Positions 25,314 through 34,720 of a stretch of DNA of 37,607 bases are shown here, piece after piece. This DNA is from Nocardia cyriacigeorgica NBRC 100375. Its GTDB lineage: Bacteria; Actinomycetota; Actinomycetes; Mycobacteriales; Mycobacteriaceae. The number at the start of each line of letters is the position of its first letter. The first letter of the stretch is position 1. The stretch is taken from contig NZ_BAFY01000175.1 in NCBI RefSeq assembly GCF_000308555.1, positions 1-37,607 of the forward strand, in the 5' to 3' direction. The notes beneath the pieces are model-generated. The model was not told where the DNA came from, made no database searches, and worked only from the letters and a program-made list of their open reading frames with translations. The position numbers were made by a program, and so were the translations under genes.

Positions 25314-25347
25314 CATTGTGCCAGACAGCCCGCCCGCGCCAGAAATC
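25314..25347 (-). promoter_or_regulatory. Candidate rpsP promoter (GATTTC ... CTGGCACAATG)
   Basis: On the minus strand GATTTC (25347-25342), 17 bases, then CTGGCACAATG (25324-25314). It has the same two blocks and the same gap as the rplS promoter, while the 17 bases between differ, so the blocks themselves appear conserved. Confidence 0.6.
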
Positions 25348-25532
25348 GCCTCCTCCGCGACTCGCCCCCCTGATACCGCTGGCCTGCCGATCCCCGATCG
25401 CCTGACGTCCACAACCAGCAGCCGATCGCCCCGATGTCATCGCGCAACCCAGTGGGCGACGCAGGTCCGGGACCATCGGGGCGCGGCCATCGTCTCGCAG
25501 ATGCAGCCGCCCGCACAGCGAGGCACGAAGGA

Positions 25533-25573
25533 CGACCGGCTCGGCCACACGCAGAGGTGAGCCGAGTCGGTCG
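25533..25573 (-). terminator. Hairpin terminator after ffh
   Basis: CGACCGGCTCGGC (25533-25545) pairs with GCCGAGTCGGTCG (25561-25573), 13 pairs including one G-U, around a 15-base loop, starting 13 bases after the ffh stop. Confidence 0.75.
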
Positions 25574-25586
25574 AGCATCAGGGGAT

Positions 25587-27143
25587 CTATTTGTTCGGGA
25601 ACTTCAGCTTCGACAGATCGAAGCCCTCCAGCCCCGGCGGGAGTTGATCGAGGCCAGCGGGCATGCCGGACAGGTCGGGCATCCCGGCGGGCATGCCGGG
25701 CATGCCGCCGGGGAAACCGCCGCGCACCTTCGGCGGGGTGGGGCCGCGGCCGCCCTTCTTACCCTTCTTGCCCTTCTTGTTGCTGCGTCGGTTCGCCCCT
25801 GGCATACCCATCTGGCGGCCCATCGCGGCCATCATCTTCTTGGCCTCGAAGAAGCGGTCGACCAGCTGGTTGACCTCGGAGACCTGCACACCGGAGCCGT
25901 TGGCGATACGCAGCCGGCGGGAGGCGTTGATGATCTTGGGGTTCTCGCGTTCGGCCGGGGTCATTCCGCGGATGATGGCCTGCACGCGGTCGAGCTGCTT
26001 GTCATCGACCTGGGCGAGCACGTCCTTCATCTGTCCCGCGCCGGGCAGCATGCCGAGCAGGTTGCCGATCGGGCCCATCTTGCGGATGGCCAGCATCTGA
26101 TCGAGGAAGTCCTCAAGGGTGAGTTCGCCGCTGCCGATCTTGCGCGCGGCTTCTTCGGCCTGCTGCTGGTCGTAGACCTGTTCGGCCTGCTCGATCAGGG
26201 TGAGCACATCGCCCATGCCGAGGATCCGGCTGGCCATGCGGTCGGGGTGGAAGACGTCGAAGTCCTCGAGCTTCTCACCGGTGGAGGCGAACATGATCGG
26301 CGCACCGGTGACGTTGCGAACGCTGAGCGCGGCGCCACCGCGGGCGTCACCGTCGAGCTTGGTGAGCACCACGCCGGTGAAGCCGACGCCGTCGCGGAAC
26401 GCCTCGGCGGTGGTGACGGCGTCCTGACCGATCATGGCGTCGAGTACGAACAGCGTCTCGTCGGGCTGCACCGCGTCGCGGATGCCGGCGGCCTGGGCCA
26501 TCAGTTCGGCGTCGATGCCGAGGCGGCCCGCGGTGTCGACGATCACCACGTCGTACTGCTTCTGCTTCGCCTCGGCCACACCGGCCTCGGCCACGGCCAC
26601 CGGATCGGCGGCCGTGACACCGAGGGCGTTGTCACCACCGCCGATGGAGGTGCCGGGGTGCGGCGCGAACACCGGCACGCCCGCGCGCTCGCCGACCACC
26701 TGGAGCTGGGTCACGGCGCCGGGGCGCTGCAGGTCACAGGCCACCAGCAGCGGCTGATGTCCTTGTCCCTTGAGCCATTTGGCGAGCTTGCCCGCGAGGG
26801 TGGTCTTACCGGCACCCTGGAGACCGGCGAGCATGATCACCGTGGGCGGGGTCTTGGCCAGGGCGATGCGGCGGGTCTCGCCGCCGAGGATGCCGACGAG
26901 TTCCTCGTTGACGATCTTGACGACCTGCTGGGCCGGATTCAGCGCCGCGGAGACCTCGGCGCCCTTGGCCCGCTCCTTGATCTTGGCGATGAAACCGCGC
27001 ACCACCGGCAGCGCGACATCGGCTTCCAGCAGCGCGAGCCGGATCTCACGGCAGGTGGCGTCGATGTCAGCCGGCGACAGACGTCCCTTACCGCGTAGGT
27101 CCTTGAGGGCACCGGTAAGCCGGTCGGACAGGGATTCGAACAC
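25587..27143 (-). CDS. ffh: Signal recognition particle protein Ffh
   Basis: The SRP GTPase that binds signal sequences and docks on FtsY. The 518-residue protein shows the N domain ([20 protein letters not shown]), the G domain with [15 protein letters not shown] (G1), [21 protein letters not shown] (G3) and [10 protein letters not shown] (G4), and the methionine-rich M domain ([30 protein letters not shown]). A Gly/Met/Pro tail ([18 protein letters not shown]) follows, as in other actinobacteria. The start at ATG 27143 opens the family match directly. Confidence 0.97.
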   Translation of the reverse strand: MFESLSDRLTGALKDLRGKGRLSPADIDATCREIRLALLEADVALPVVRGFIAKIKERAKGAEVSAALNPAQQVVKIVNEELVGILGGETRRIALAKTPPTVIMLAGLQGAGKTTLAGKLAKWLKGQGHQPLLVACDLQRPGAVTQLQVVGERAGVPVFAPHPGTSIGGGDNALGVTAADPVAVAEAGVAEAKQKQYDVVIVDTAGRLGIDAELMAQAAGIRDAVQPDETLFVLDAMIGQDAVTTAEAFRDGVGFTGVVLTKLDGDARGGAALSVRNVTGAPIMFASTGEKLEDFDVFHPDRMASRILGMGDVLTLIEQAEQVYDQQQAEEAARKIGSGELTLEDFLDQMLAIRKMGPIGNLLGMLPGAGQMKDVLAQVDDKQLDRVQAIIRGMTPAERENPKIINASRRLRIANGSGVQVSEVNQLVDRFFEAKKMMAAMGRQMGMPGANRRSNKKGKKGKKGGRGPTPPKVRGGFPGGMPGMPAGMPDLSGMPAGLDQLPPGLEGFDLSKLKFPNK

Positions 27144-27238
27144 CGATCGCGCTCCTGATCTCGAGTGACGTCACTGCATCCCAGCGTAATGGGATCACCG
27201 GACTGCGCACGCAGCCGGTGTGTGCTGGGTGGGCGAGG

Positions 27239-27553
27239 TTACTCCGGAGTGTGCCGGCGCGGGGTGCGGATGCGCCGATAGTCGTGGTTTTCCCTGGCCA
27301 CCATGAACGCGGCCTCGCGTCCGGTCAACCCCAGTTCCAGGGCGAGACCGTCGAGCGCGGTCCAGTCGCCCTCCACCGGCAGACCGGAGGTGGCCACGGT
27401 GGCCGCGATGGTCATCGCGGTGACGGCCTGGCGACCGGTCAGGGTGCGGCCCGGTAACCAGGACACCACCCACAGATCCCCGCCGACGCAGCGGGCCACG
27501 TGCGGGGTCACATCACTGGTCATGATCGACGAGGCGACGACTTCGATTGCCAC
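27239..27553 (-). CDS. Small conserved actinobacterial protein of unknown function
   Basis: A 104-residue protein starting at GTG 27553 with GGGGAG about nine bases upstream. It contains VSWLPGRTLTGRQAVTAMTIA and WTALDGLALELGLTGREAAF, a pattern I recall in small actinobacterial and phage-borne hypothetical proteins, without a known role. No signal peptide or membrane helix. It stands between glnD and ffh on the same strand, 158 bases after glnD. Confidence 0.7.
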   Translation of the reverse strand: MAIEVVASSIMTSDVTPHVARCVGGDLWVVSWLPGRTLTGRQAVTAMTIAATVATSGLPVEGDWTALDGLALELGLTGREAAFMVARENHDYRRIRTPRRHTPE

Positions 27554-27711
27554 CGACCTGCTCCCCTCGTGTGCGAGCCCGACTCACCGATCCTAAGGGC
27601 CGCCGTCCATACCGTAGGGATTTCCAGCAAATCATGTGCAAAGGACCGATTTTCGGATAACGGCGAGGTCACAGCGCAGTTCGCCGCCGCGATCGCGAAA
27701 ACCGCGGCGGC

Positions 27712-30198
27712 TCAGGAACCTTCGTGCGTACCGTTGGCGTCGGCGGGTTTCTTGGGCGCGGGCCGCGGCACCACCGCCATGATCGCCTCTTCGATCTGCG
27801 CGCGGCGGCCCGGCCCGGAATCGGTGCCCAGATCGAGACAGAAGGCGTCGACCACGGCGGTACCCATCGTCACGACCTTGGCCCAGCGCACGTCGACGCC
27901 GCAGCCGGCCAGCGCGCCGGCGAGCCTGCTGAGCAACCCGATCCGGTCCTCGGCCCGCAACTGCACGATCACCTGCCCCGGGGTGCCGGTATCGGCCCAC
28001 AGCAGCCGCGGCTGCGCTTTGGCGTACGGGCTCAGCTGCGCGCCGACGGCCTCGCGTTCACGTTTGGCGAGTTGACCGTCCAGGTCGAGGTCACCCGCGA
28101 TGGCCCGGATCAGCTCTTGCCGCAACAGCCCGGGGTCGGGCGGGTCGCCGAATTTCGGCGAGACCACGAAGGTGTTGATCGCCGACTCGCCCGCACTGCC
28201 CAGCGCGGCCGACAGTACGCGCAGCGAATGCAGTGCCAGCACCCCCGCGGCCTCGGACAGCAGCCCGGGTGTGTCGGGCGCGATGACGGTGACGACGTGG
28301 GTGTGCTTGCCCTCACCGGGCGCGAGCGTCACATGCACCCCGCCGGCGGCCGCCTTCTCCAGCAGCTCCGGCGCGATGGGCTCGGGTTCGGGGAGCTCGT
28401 CGCCGGCCATGACCATCCGGCAGCGCCGCACCAGCTCACCGATCAGCGAGGCCTTCCACTCTCCCCACACGCCGGGCCCGGTGGCCAGCGAATCCGCTTC
28501 GGCGAGGGTATGCAGCAGTTCCAGCAACTGCGCGTCGCCGTCGAGCGCGTCGACCACCGATGCCACGGTCGCGGGATCGTCGAGATCGCGCCGGGTCGCG
28601 GTGTCGGGCAGCAGCAGATGGTGGCGCACGATCGCACTGAGGGTGCGCACGTCCGACGGCCACAGCCCGAGTCTGCGCCCGATATGGGTGGCCAGTTCCG
28701 CGCCGACGACGCTGTGATCGCCGGCGCGGCCCTTGCCGATGTCGTGCAGCAGCGCACCGAGCGCGAGCAGGTCCGGCCGGGCCACCCGGGTGCTCAGCGC
28801 GCTCGCGTACGCCACCGTTTCCATCAGGTGCCGATCCACGGTCCAGGTGTGCAGCACATCGCGCGGCGGCAGATCGCGGACCGCGCCCCACTCCGGCAGC
28901 AACCTGCCCCACAGCCCGGTGCGGTCCAGCGCCTCGATCGCGTCGATGGTGCCCCGGCCGGCACCGAGCAACACCAGCAGATCGTTCAACGCGTCCTTGG
29001 GCCACGGCTCGCGCAGTTCCGGCGCGTCCTCCGAGAGCCGGTTGAGTGTATTCGCCGACATCGGCAGCCCGGTCTGCGCCGAGGCCGCGGCCACCCGCAG
29101 GATCAGGCCGGGATCGCGTTGCGGGCGCGCGTCCCGCGCCAGCACCACCTCACCGGCATGCTCGACCACCCCCTCATCGAGTGGTCGGCGTACCGGCATC
29201 CGGCGCAGCCGGGCCAGGCCGCGTCGTGGTAGCGCGTTGGCGGCGGTGCGCAAACCGACGTCCACCGAGTAGCTGACCGTGCGCGCGGAATCGCTGAGCG
29301 TGCGGGCCAGATCGAAGCGATCGCCGATTCGCAGCGCCGCGCCGATCTCGTCGGCATCCTGGGCCATCAGCTGATCGCGCGAGCGTCCGGCCACCCGATG
29401 CAGTTCGGTGCGCACATCCAGCAGCCGGCGATGCGCGTGGCGGACCCCGCCGCCGGGCACATCCGGACCGAGCCCCGGCATGGCATCGGTGAGCTGGGCG
29501 ACGGCGAGCGCGTCCAGCAGCTGGATGTCGCGCAGTCCGCCGCGGCCGTTCTTCAGATCCGGCTCGGCGCGGTGAGCGATCTCCCCGCTGCGCTCCCAGC
29601 GGGCCTTGGCCTGGGCGATCAGATCGTCGAACCGGGACCTGATCCCGGTCCGCCATTCCCGGCGCACCCCGCCGATGAGCAGATTGCTCAGTTCGGCGTC
29701 GCCGACGATATGCCTGGCCTCGAGCATGCCGAGCGCGGCGATCATGTCGTCGTTGGCCACCCGCAAGGCTTGCGGGACGGTGCGCACACTGTGGTCGAGT
29801 TTGATGTGGGCGTCCCACAGCGGATACCAGAGCTGGTCGGCCACCTCGGCCACCCGTGCGGGATCGACGTCGTCGTGCAGCAGCACCAGGTCCAGGTCGG
29901 AGTAGGGCAGCATCTCCTTGCGGCCGAGTCCGCCGACGGCGACGACCGCGAGCCCGCTGTCCGGGGTGATCCCGAGTTCGGTGCCCTTGCTGGTGAGCCA
30001 CAGCTCGTACAGGTCGACCAGCGCCGAGCGCAACGATTCGGCGTCCAGGCGCGGATTGCGCGGCTGTCCGCCCTCGAGCAATCGGCGCCGGGCCTTGACC
30101 AGATCGGCCGCGCCGTTGGACACCACCGTGTTCTCGGCCGCCGCCTTCCCGCCAGTGCCTTGTTCTCGCCGACTGCTACCCACTGCCACACCACCCAT
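27712..30198 (-). CDS. glnD: PII nucleotidyltransferase/removing enzyme GlnD
   Basis: GlnD modifies the PII protein according to nitrogen status; in actinobacteria the group added is generally AMP. The 828-residue protein has the nucleotidyltransferase motif [20 protein letters not shown] (GG and DxD), a central helical region, an HD domain ([20 protein letters not shown]) that removes the group, and two C-terminal ACT domains ([20 protein letters not shown] and [20 protein letters not shown]) that sense glutamine. The ATG at 30198 lacks a clear binding site; a GTG a few codons later, preceded by GGTGG, is possible. A large hairpin lies between glnB and this gene. Confidence 0.95.
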   Translation of the reverse strand: MGGVAVGSSRREQGTGGKAAAENTVVSNGAADLVKARRRLLEGGQPRNPRLDAESLRSALVDLYELWLTSKGTELGITPDSGLAVVAVGGLGRKEMLPYSDLDLVLLHDDVDPARVAEVADQLWYPLWDAHIKLDHSVRTVPQALRVANDDMIAALGMLEARHIVGDAELSNLLIGGVRREWRTGIRSRFDDLIAQAKARWERSGEIAHRAEPDLKNGRGGLRDIQLLDALAVAQLTDAMPGLGPDVPGGGVRHAHRRLLDVRTELHRVAGRSRDQLMAQDADEIGAALRIGDRFDLARTLSDSARTVSYSVDVGLRTAANALPRRGLARLRRMPVRRPLDEGVVEHAGEVVLARDARPQRDPGLILRVAAASAQTGLPMSANTLNRLSEDAPELREPWPKDALNDLLVLLGAGRGTIDAIEALDRTGLWGRLLPEWGAVRDLPPRDVLHTWTVDRHLMETVAYASALSTRVARPDLLALGALLHDIGKGRAGDHSVVGAELATHIGRRLGLWPSDVRTLSAIVRHHLLLPDTATRRDLDDPATVASVVDALDGDAQLLELLHTLAEADSLATGPGVWGEWKASLIGELVRRCRMVMAGDELPEPEPIAPELLEKAAAGGVHVTLAPGEGKHTHVVTVIAPDTPGLLSEAAGVLALHSLRVLSAALGSAGESAINTFVVSPKFGDPPDPGLLRQELIRAIAGDLDLDGQLAKREREAVGAQLSPYAKAQPRLLWADTGTPGQVIVQLRAEDRIGLLSRLAGALAGCGVDVRWAKVVTMGTAVVDAFCLDLGTDSGPGRRAQIEEAIMAVVPRPAPKKPADANGTHEGS

Positions 30199-30206
30199 TC
30201 ACGCGG

Positions 30207-30248
30207 GCGGCCCCGCCCCGGCCGGAGATCCGGCGGGAGCGGGGCCGC
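30207..30248 (-). terminator. Nested hairpin between glnB and glnD
   Basis: Outer arms GCGGCCCCGC (30207-30216) and GCGGGGCCGC (30239-30248) pair perfectly; inside, GCCGG-AGAT-CCGGC forms a second stem. It begins 20 bases after the glnB stop and ends just before the glnD start, so it can act as an attenuator that lowers glnD expression relative to amt-glnB. Confidence 0.7.
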
Positions 30249-30267
30249 CGCTCGATTCGACTTCCCG

Positions 30268-31957
<1,690 letters not shown>

Positions 31958-32030
31958 CTTAATGTCCTCCTCATCTCGGGCCCCGCCGATTCCGGCGAAA
32001 TGGACCTGCACAGAAGGTTGCTCATTCGGT

Positions 32031-32068
32031 GTTTCATCCGTGCCGCCCCCGTGTTTCACCTACGTGAA
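32031..32068 (-). promoter_or_regulatory. GlnR-type operator upstream of amt
   Basis: On the minus strand the elements are TTCAC (32068-32064), 6 bases, GAAAC (32057-32053), 6 bases, GCGGC, 6 bases, GAAAC (32035-32031). The known actinobacterial GlnR box is gTnAc-n6-GaAAc repeated at 22-base intervals; both GAAAC halves are perfect and exactly 22 bases apart, the first gTnAc half fits, and the second is degenerate. Another GAAAC lies at 32100-32096. The 309 bases between amt and ftsY hold this site, the ftsY terminator and no gene. Confidence 0.7.
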
Positions 32069-32217
32069 CGGATGGCGCCCCCGTGTTGCTACCACGTTTC
32101 CAACTGTGCACAGGAGGTTTCCCCGAGGCTGTGAGCGGCGTGTCGGAGCAGTGAACCCGCAGCTAACAGGGTTTTTGCCGGAGCGTGATGGTGGATCGGC
32201 GCGCTCCCGGCGCGCCG

Positions 32218-32257
32218 CCGCGGCCCGGATCGGGCGCGTGCTCGATCCGGGCCGCGG
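32218..32257 (-). terminator. 15-bp perfect hairpin after ftsY
   Basis: CCGCGGCCCGGATCG (32218-32232) and CGATCCGGGCCGCGG (32243-32257) are exact inverted repeats with a 10-base loop, starting nine bases after the ftsY stop. Confidence 0.88.
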
Positions 32258-32266
32258 TCGGCGGGC

Positions 32267-33823
32267 TCAGCCGAGCAGCGCGTCGACGAATGCGCCGGGC
32301 TCGAAGGGCGCCAGATCATCGGCCCCTTCGCCGAGACCGACGAGCTTGACCGGCACGCCGAGCTCATGCTGCACCTGGAAGACGATGCCGCCCTTGGCGG
32401 TGCCGTCGAGTTTGGTGAGCACCACGCCGGTGATATCGACGACCTCGGCGAACACCCTGGCCTGCATCAGACCGTTCTGGCCCACGGTGGCGTCGAGCAC
32501 CAGCAGCACCTCGTCGACCGCGGCCTTCTTCTCGACGACCCGCTTCACCTTGCCGAGCTCGTCCATCAGGCCGGTCTTGGTGTGCAGCCGACCGGCGGTG
32601 TCGATGAGCACCGCATCCACGCCGCGTTCGATGCCGGCGGCGACGGCGTCGAAGGCGACCGCGGCCGGGTCGGCTCCTTCTTTACCGCGCACGGTGTCGG
32701 CTCCGACGCGTTCGCCCCAGGTCTGCAGCTGATCGGCGGCGGCGGCGCGGAAAGTGTCGGCGGCGCCGAGTAGCACCCGGCGGCCGTCGGCGACCAGGAC
32801 GCGGGCCAGTTTGCCGGTGGTAGTGGTCTTGCCGGTGCCGTTCACGCCGACGACCAGCAGGATCGACGGATGGTCGGGATGCGGCAGCGCCCGCACCGAA
32901 CGGTCGAGCTCCGGGCGCAGCGCCTCCACCAGCACATCGCGCAGCACCGCGCGCGCCTGATCGGTGGTGCGCACGCTGCGCGCGGCCATCTCCTCGCGCA
33001 GCCGCTCTACCACCGCCGCGGTGCTCGCGGTGCCGAGGTCGGCCAGCACCAGGGTGTCTTCGACCTCTTCCCAGGAGTCCTCGTCCAGGTCGCCGCCGCC
33101 GAGCAGGCCGAGCAGGCTCTTGCCGACCGCGTTCTGCGAGCGCGACAGCCGCCCACGGAGGCGGACCAGGCGGCCCGCGGTTGGCTCGATCTCCTCGAGC
33201 GCGGGGGCGGGTTCGGCCTCGGCGACGGTGTCGGGGACGGCCGGGGCAGTGGGGATGGATTCGGCCGGAGGCGCGGTGTCGGGCGGGACGGTCTCGGTCT
33301 CGGCCGGAGCGGTCTCCGGTGTGACGGTTTCGGGCGCGGTCTGCTCGGGCGCGGCGGTCACGTCCGCGGCCGCGGGCGCCTCGGTCGGTGCGGTCTCGGC
33401 CGCGGTCTCAGGGGCGGCCGTCTCAGGTGCTGTGGTCTCGGGAGCCTCGGCGGTAGTCGCGTCCCCCGCCGGCGCTTCGGCCAGGTCGGTCGGTTCGGGC
33501 AGCGGCACATTTGTGATCCCGCGCCGCGGCGCGTCGCGCGGGATCGCCGCATCGTCACCGATGTGCGGCTGGCCCTCGGTATCGGTGCGTTCGGCGGGCA
33601 GCGGCTCGGGCCGGGTGGCGGTCGCCGTGCCGCCCTGACTGAAACTGAAGCCCCCTGAGGCCTTGTAGCCGCCGGACTTGTCGGTCAGCTCCTTGTCTTC
33701 GGTCGGCGCCGTCAGCGATACCCGCCCGCTGCGATACCGGACGAATCCGACAACGAGCGCGACGAGTACGACGGCGGCGATAGCCGCGATCAGAATCCAG
33801 GCTTCGGAACTCACGCCGACCAT
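32267..33823 (-). CDS. ftsY: Signal recognition particle receptor FtsY
   Basis: The SRP receptor GTPase, 518 residues. An N-terminal helix (about 7-27, SEAWILIAAIAAVVLVALVV) anchors it in the membrane; residues about 70-225 form an acidic Pro/Glu/Thr/Ala-rich linker; the NG domain follows, with VGVNGTGKTTTTGKLA (G1), GAADTFRAAAADQL, VLIDTAGRLHTK (G3) and TKLDGTAKGG (G4). ATG 33823 is used here; a GTG at 33814, eight bases after AAGGA, is equally plausible and keeps the helix. Confidence 0.95.
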   Translation of the reverse strand: MVGVSSEAWILIAAIAAVVLVALVVGFVRYRSGRVSLTAPTEDKELTDKSGGYKASGGFSFSQGGTATATRPEPLPAERTDTEGQPHIGDDAAIPRDAPRRGITNVPLPEPTDLAEAPAGDATTAEAPETTAPETAAPETAAETAPTEAPAAADVTAAPEQTAPETVTPETAPAETETVPPDTAPPAESIPTAPAVPDTVAEAEPAPALEEIEPTAGRLVRLRGRLSRSQNAVGKSLLGLLGGGDLDEDSWEEVEDTLVLADLGTASTAAVVERLREEMAARSVRTTDQARAVLRDVLVEALRPELDRSVRALPHPDHPSILLVVGVNGTGKTTTTGKLARVLVADGRRVLLGAADTFRAAAADQLQTWGERVGADTVRGKEGADPAAVAFDAVAAGIERGVDAVLIDTAGRLHTKTGLMDELGKVKRVVEKKAAVDEVLLVLDATVGQNGLMQARVFAEVVDITGVVLTKLDGTAKGGIVFQVQHELGVPVKLVGLGEGADDLAPFEPGAFVDALLG

Positions 33824-33931
33824 CCTTGCAGAACGAGTTCTCGCCGGTCATCGACCCGCCCGGAGCAGGACAGCCGTCCAGACACAGCCCGTGAGATTTC
33901 TTGTCCTGCGGAACTTCTCGCGGCGTGCCAA

Positions 33932-33944
33932 TAGGATCGGCGAC
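33932..33944 (+). promoter_or_regulatory. -10 box for a leaderless DUF2237 transcript
   Basis: TAGGAT (33932-33937) is followed by seven bases and then the GTG start at 33945, the spacing expected when transcription begins at the start codon. It is the same arrangement as at the VOC gene. Confidence 0.5.
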
Positions 33945-34334
33945 GTGACCGATCGAAACGTGCTTGGGGGTCCGCTCGAAGAGTGCGGCACCGATCCTCT
34001 GACCGGCTTCTACCGTGACGGCTGCTGCAGCACCGGCCCGGAGGATCTGGGCAGTCACACCGTGTGCACGGTCGTCACGACCGAGTTTCTGGAACACCAG
34101 GCTTCGATCGGCAACGACCTGAGCACCCCGCGCCCGGAGAACAATTTCCCCGGACTACAGCCCGGGGACCGGTGGTGTGTGGTGGCGGTGCGCTGGCTGC
34201 ACGCGCACGAGGACGGTGTCGCGGCACCGGTGGTGCTCGCGGCGACCCATGAGAATGCCCTGGAAGTGATCTCGATGGACATCTTGCGGAAATACGCCGT
34301 CGATGTCCCCGACGACGTCAGCGACCTGCTGTGA
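33945..34334 (+). CDS. DUF2237 family protein
   Basis: A 129-residue protein beginning MTDRNVLGGPLEECGTDPLT, with GFYRDGCCSTGPEDLGSHTVCTV and NDLSTPRPENNFPGLQPGDR then WCVVAVRW, matching DUF2237 throughout. Four cysteines cluster near the N-terminus. Function unknown. The GTG start follows TAGGAT by seven bases, suggesting a leaderless mRNA; upstream open frame lies antisense to ftsY and is ignored. It converges on the antitoxin gene, with a hairpin between. Confidence 0.9.
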   Translation: MTDRNVLGGPLEECGTDPLTGFYRDGCCSTGPEDLGSHTVCTVVTTEFLEHQASIGNDLSTPRPENNFPGLQPGDRWCVVAVRWLHAHEDGVAAPVVLAATHENALEVISMDILRKYAVDVPDDVSDLL

Positions 34335-34350
34335 ACAACTGAGCACAGGT

Positions 34351-34379
34351 CCGGCGACCCGCCGCATGCGGGTCGCCGG
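34351..34379. terminator. Bidirectional hairpin between DUF2237 and antitoxin genes
   Basis: CCGGCGACCCGC (34351-34362) and GCGGGTCGCCGG (34368-34379) are perfect 12-base arms with a five-base loop, placed between two converging genes. Confidence 0.85.
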
Positions 34380-34400
34380 TGGTCGATCGGTACCGAAGTG

Positions 34401-34643
34401 CTAGCAGTCCTCGAATTCGCGCCGCAGATTCTCCACAACCTGGTCCGGGTTCTCACCGGGCAGCGGGTTGGCGGCGAGTGCCTTGCGGATGTCTTCCAGC
34501 GCTTCGACGCGGTACTGCCTGCGCGCCGAGGCGATCAACTGCTCGCGAATATGTTCTTCCAGTGACAACCCGGCGGCCGCCGCCCGCTGTCGGAGTACCT
34601 CGGCATCGTCGTCGGGAATGTCGCGCACTTCGATGGTGACCAT
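34401..34643 (-). CDS. Ribbon-helix-helix antitoxin-like protein (FitA/VapB type), orphan
   Basis: An 80-residue protein with the pattern of a FitA/CopG-type ribbon-helix-helix: MVTIEVRDIPDDDAEVLRQR (beta strand and first helix) and AAAAGLSLEEHIREQLIAS (second helix), then an acidic C-terminal part (NPDQVVENLRREFEDC) of the kind that wraps a PIN toxin. No PIN-domain or other toxin gene is present on either side: smc ends 77 bases upstream and a terminator lies just downstream. It could be a solitary regulator or the remainder of a lost toxin-antitoxin pair. Confidence 0.8.
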   Translation of the reverse strand: MVTIEVRDIPDDDAEVLRQRAAAAGLSLEEHIREQLIASARRQYRVEALEDIRKALAANPLPGENPDQVVENLRREFEDC

Positions 34644-34720
34644 GCCGACGACGATAGTGGCGCGGACAGCCTCGCGCCGATCTTGTTTCCGCCTCCCGAC
34701 CGGCCCGTGCCGAACCGCAC

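Larger units (their letters stand above)
25171..25586. other. Intergenic stretch between ffh and rpsP
   Basis: Besides the rpsP leader (25171-25313), the candidate promoter (25314-25347) and a terminator hairpin near ffh (25533-25573), I see no gene in these 416 bases. Long minus-strand frames run through from rpsP but show no family pattern. Confidence 0.6.

Noticed and set aside
27130..27143. A tRNA-like GTTCGAATC word near the ffh start.
   Set aside because: It encodes the first residues of Ffh and no cloverleaf can be built around it; no tRNA was found anywhere in the window.
27165..27175. The palindrome GTGACGTCAC upstream of ffh as a regulator site.
   Set aside because: A single short palindrome with no second copy and no known actinobacterial factor to match; chance is sufficient.
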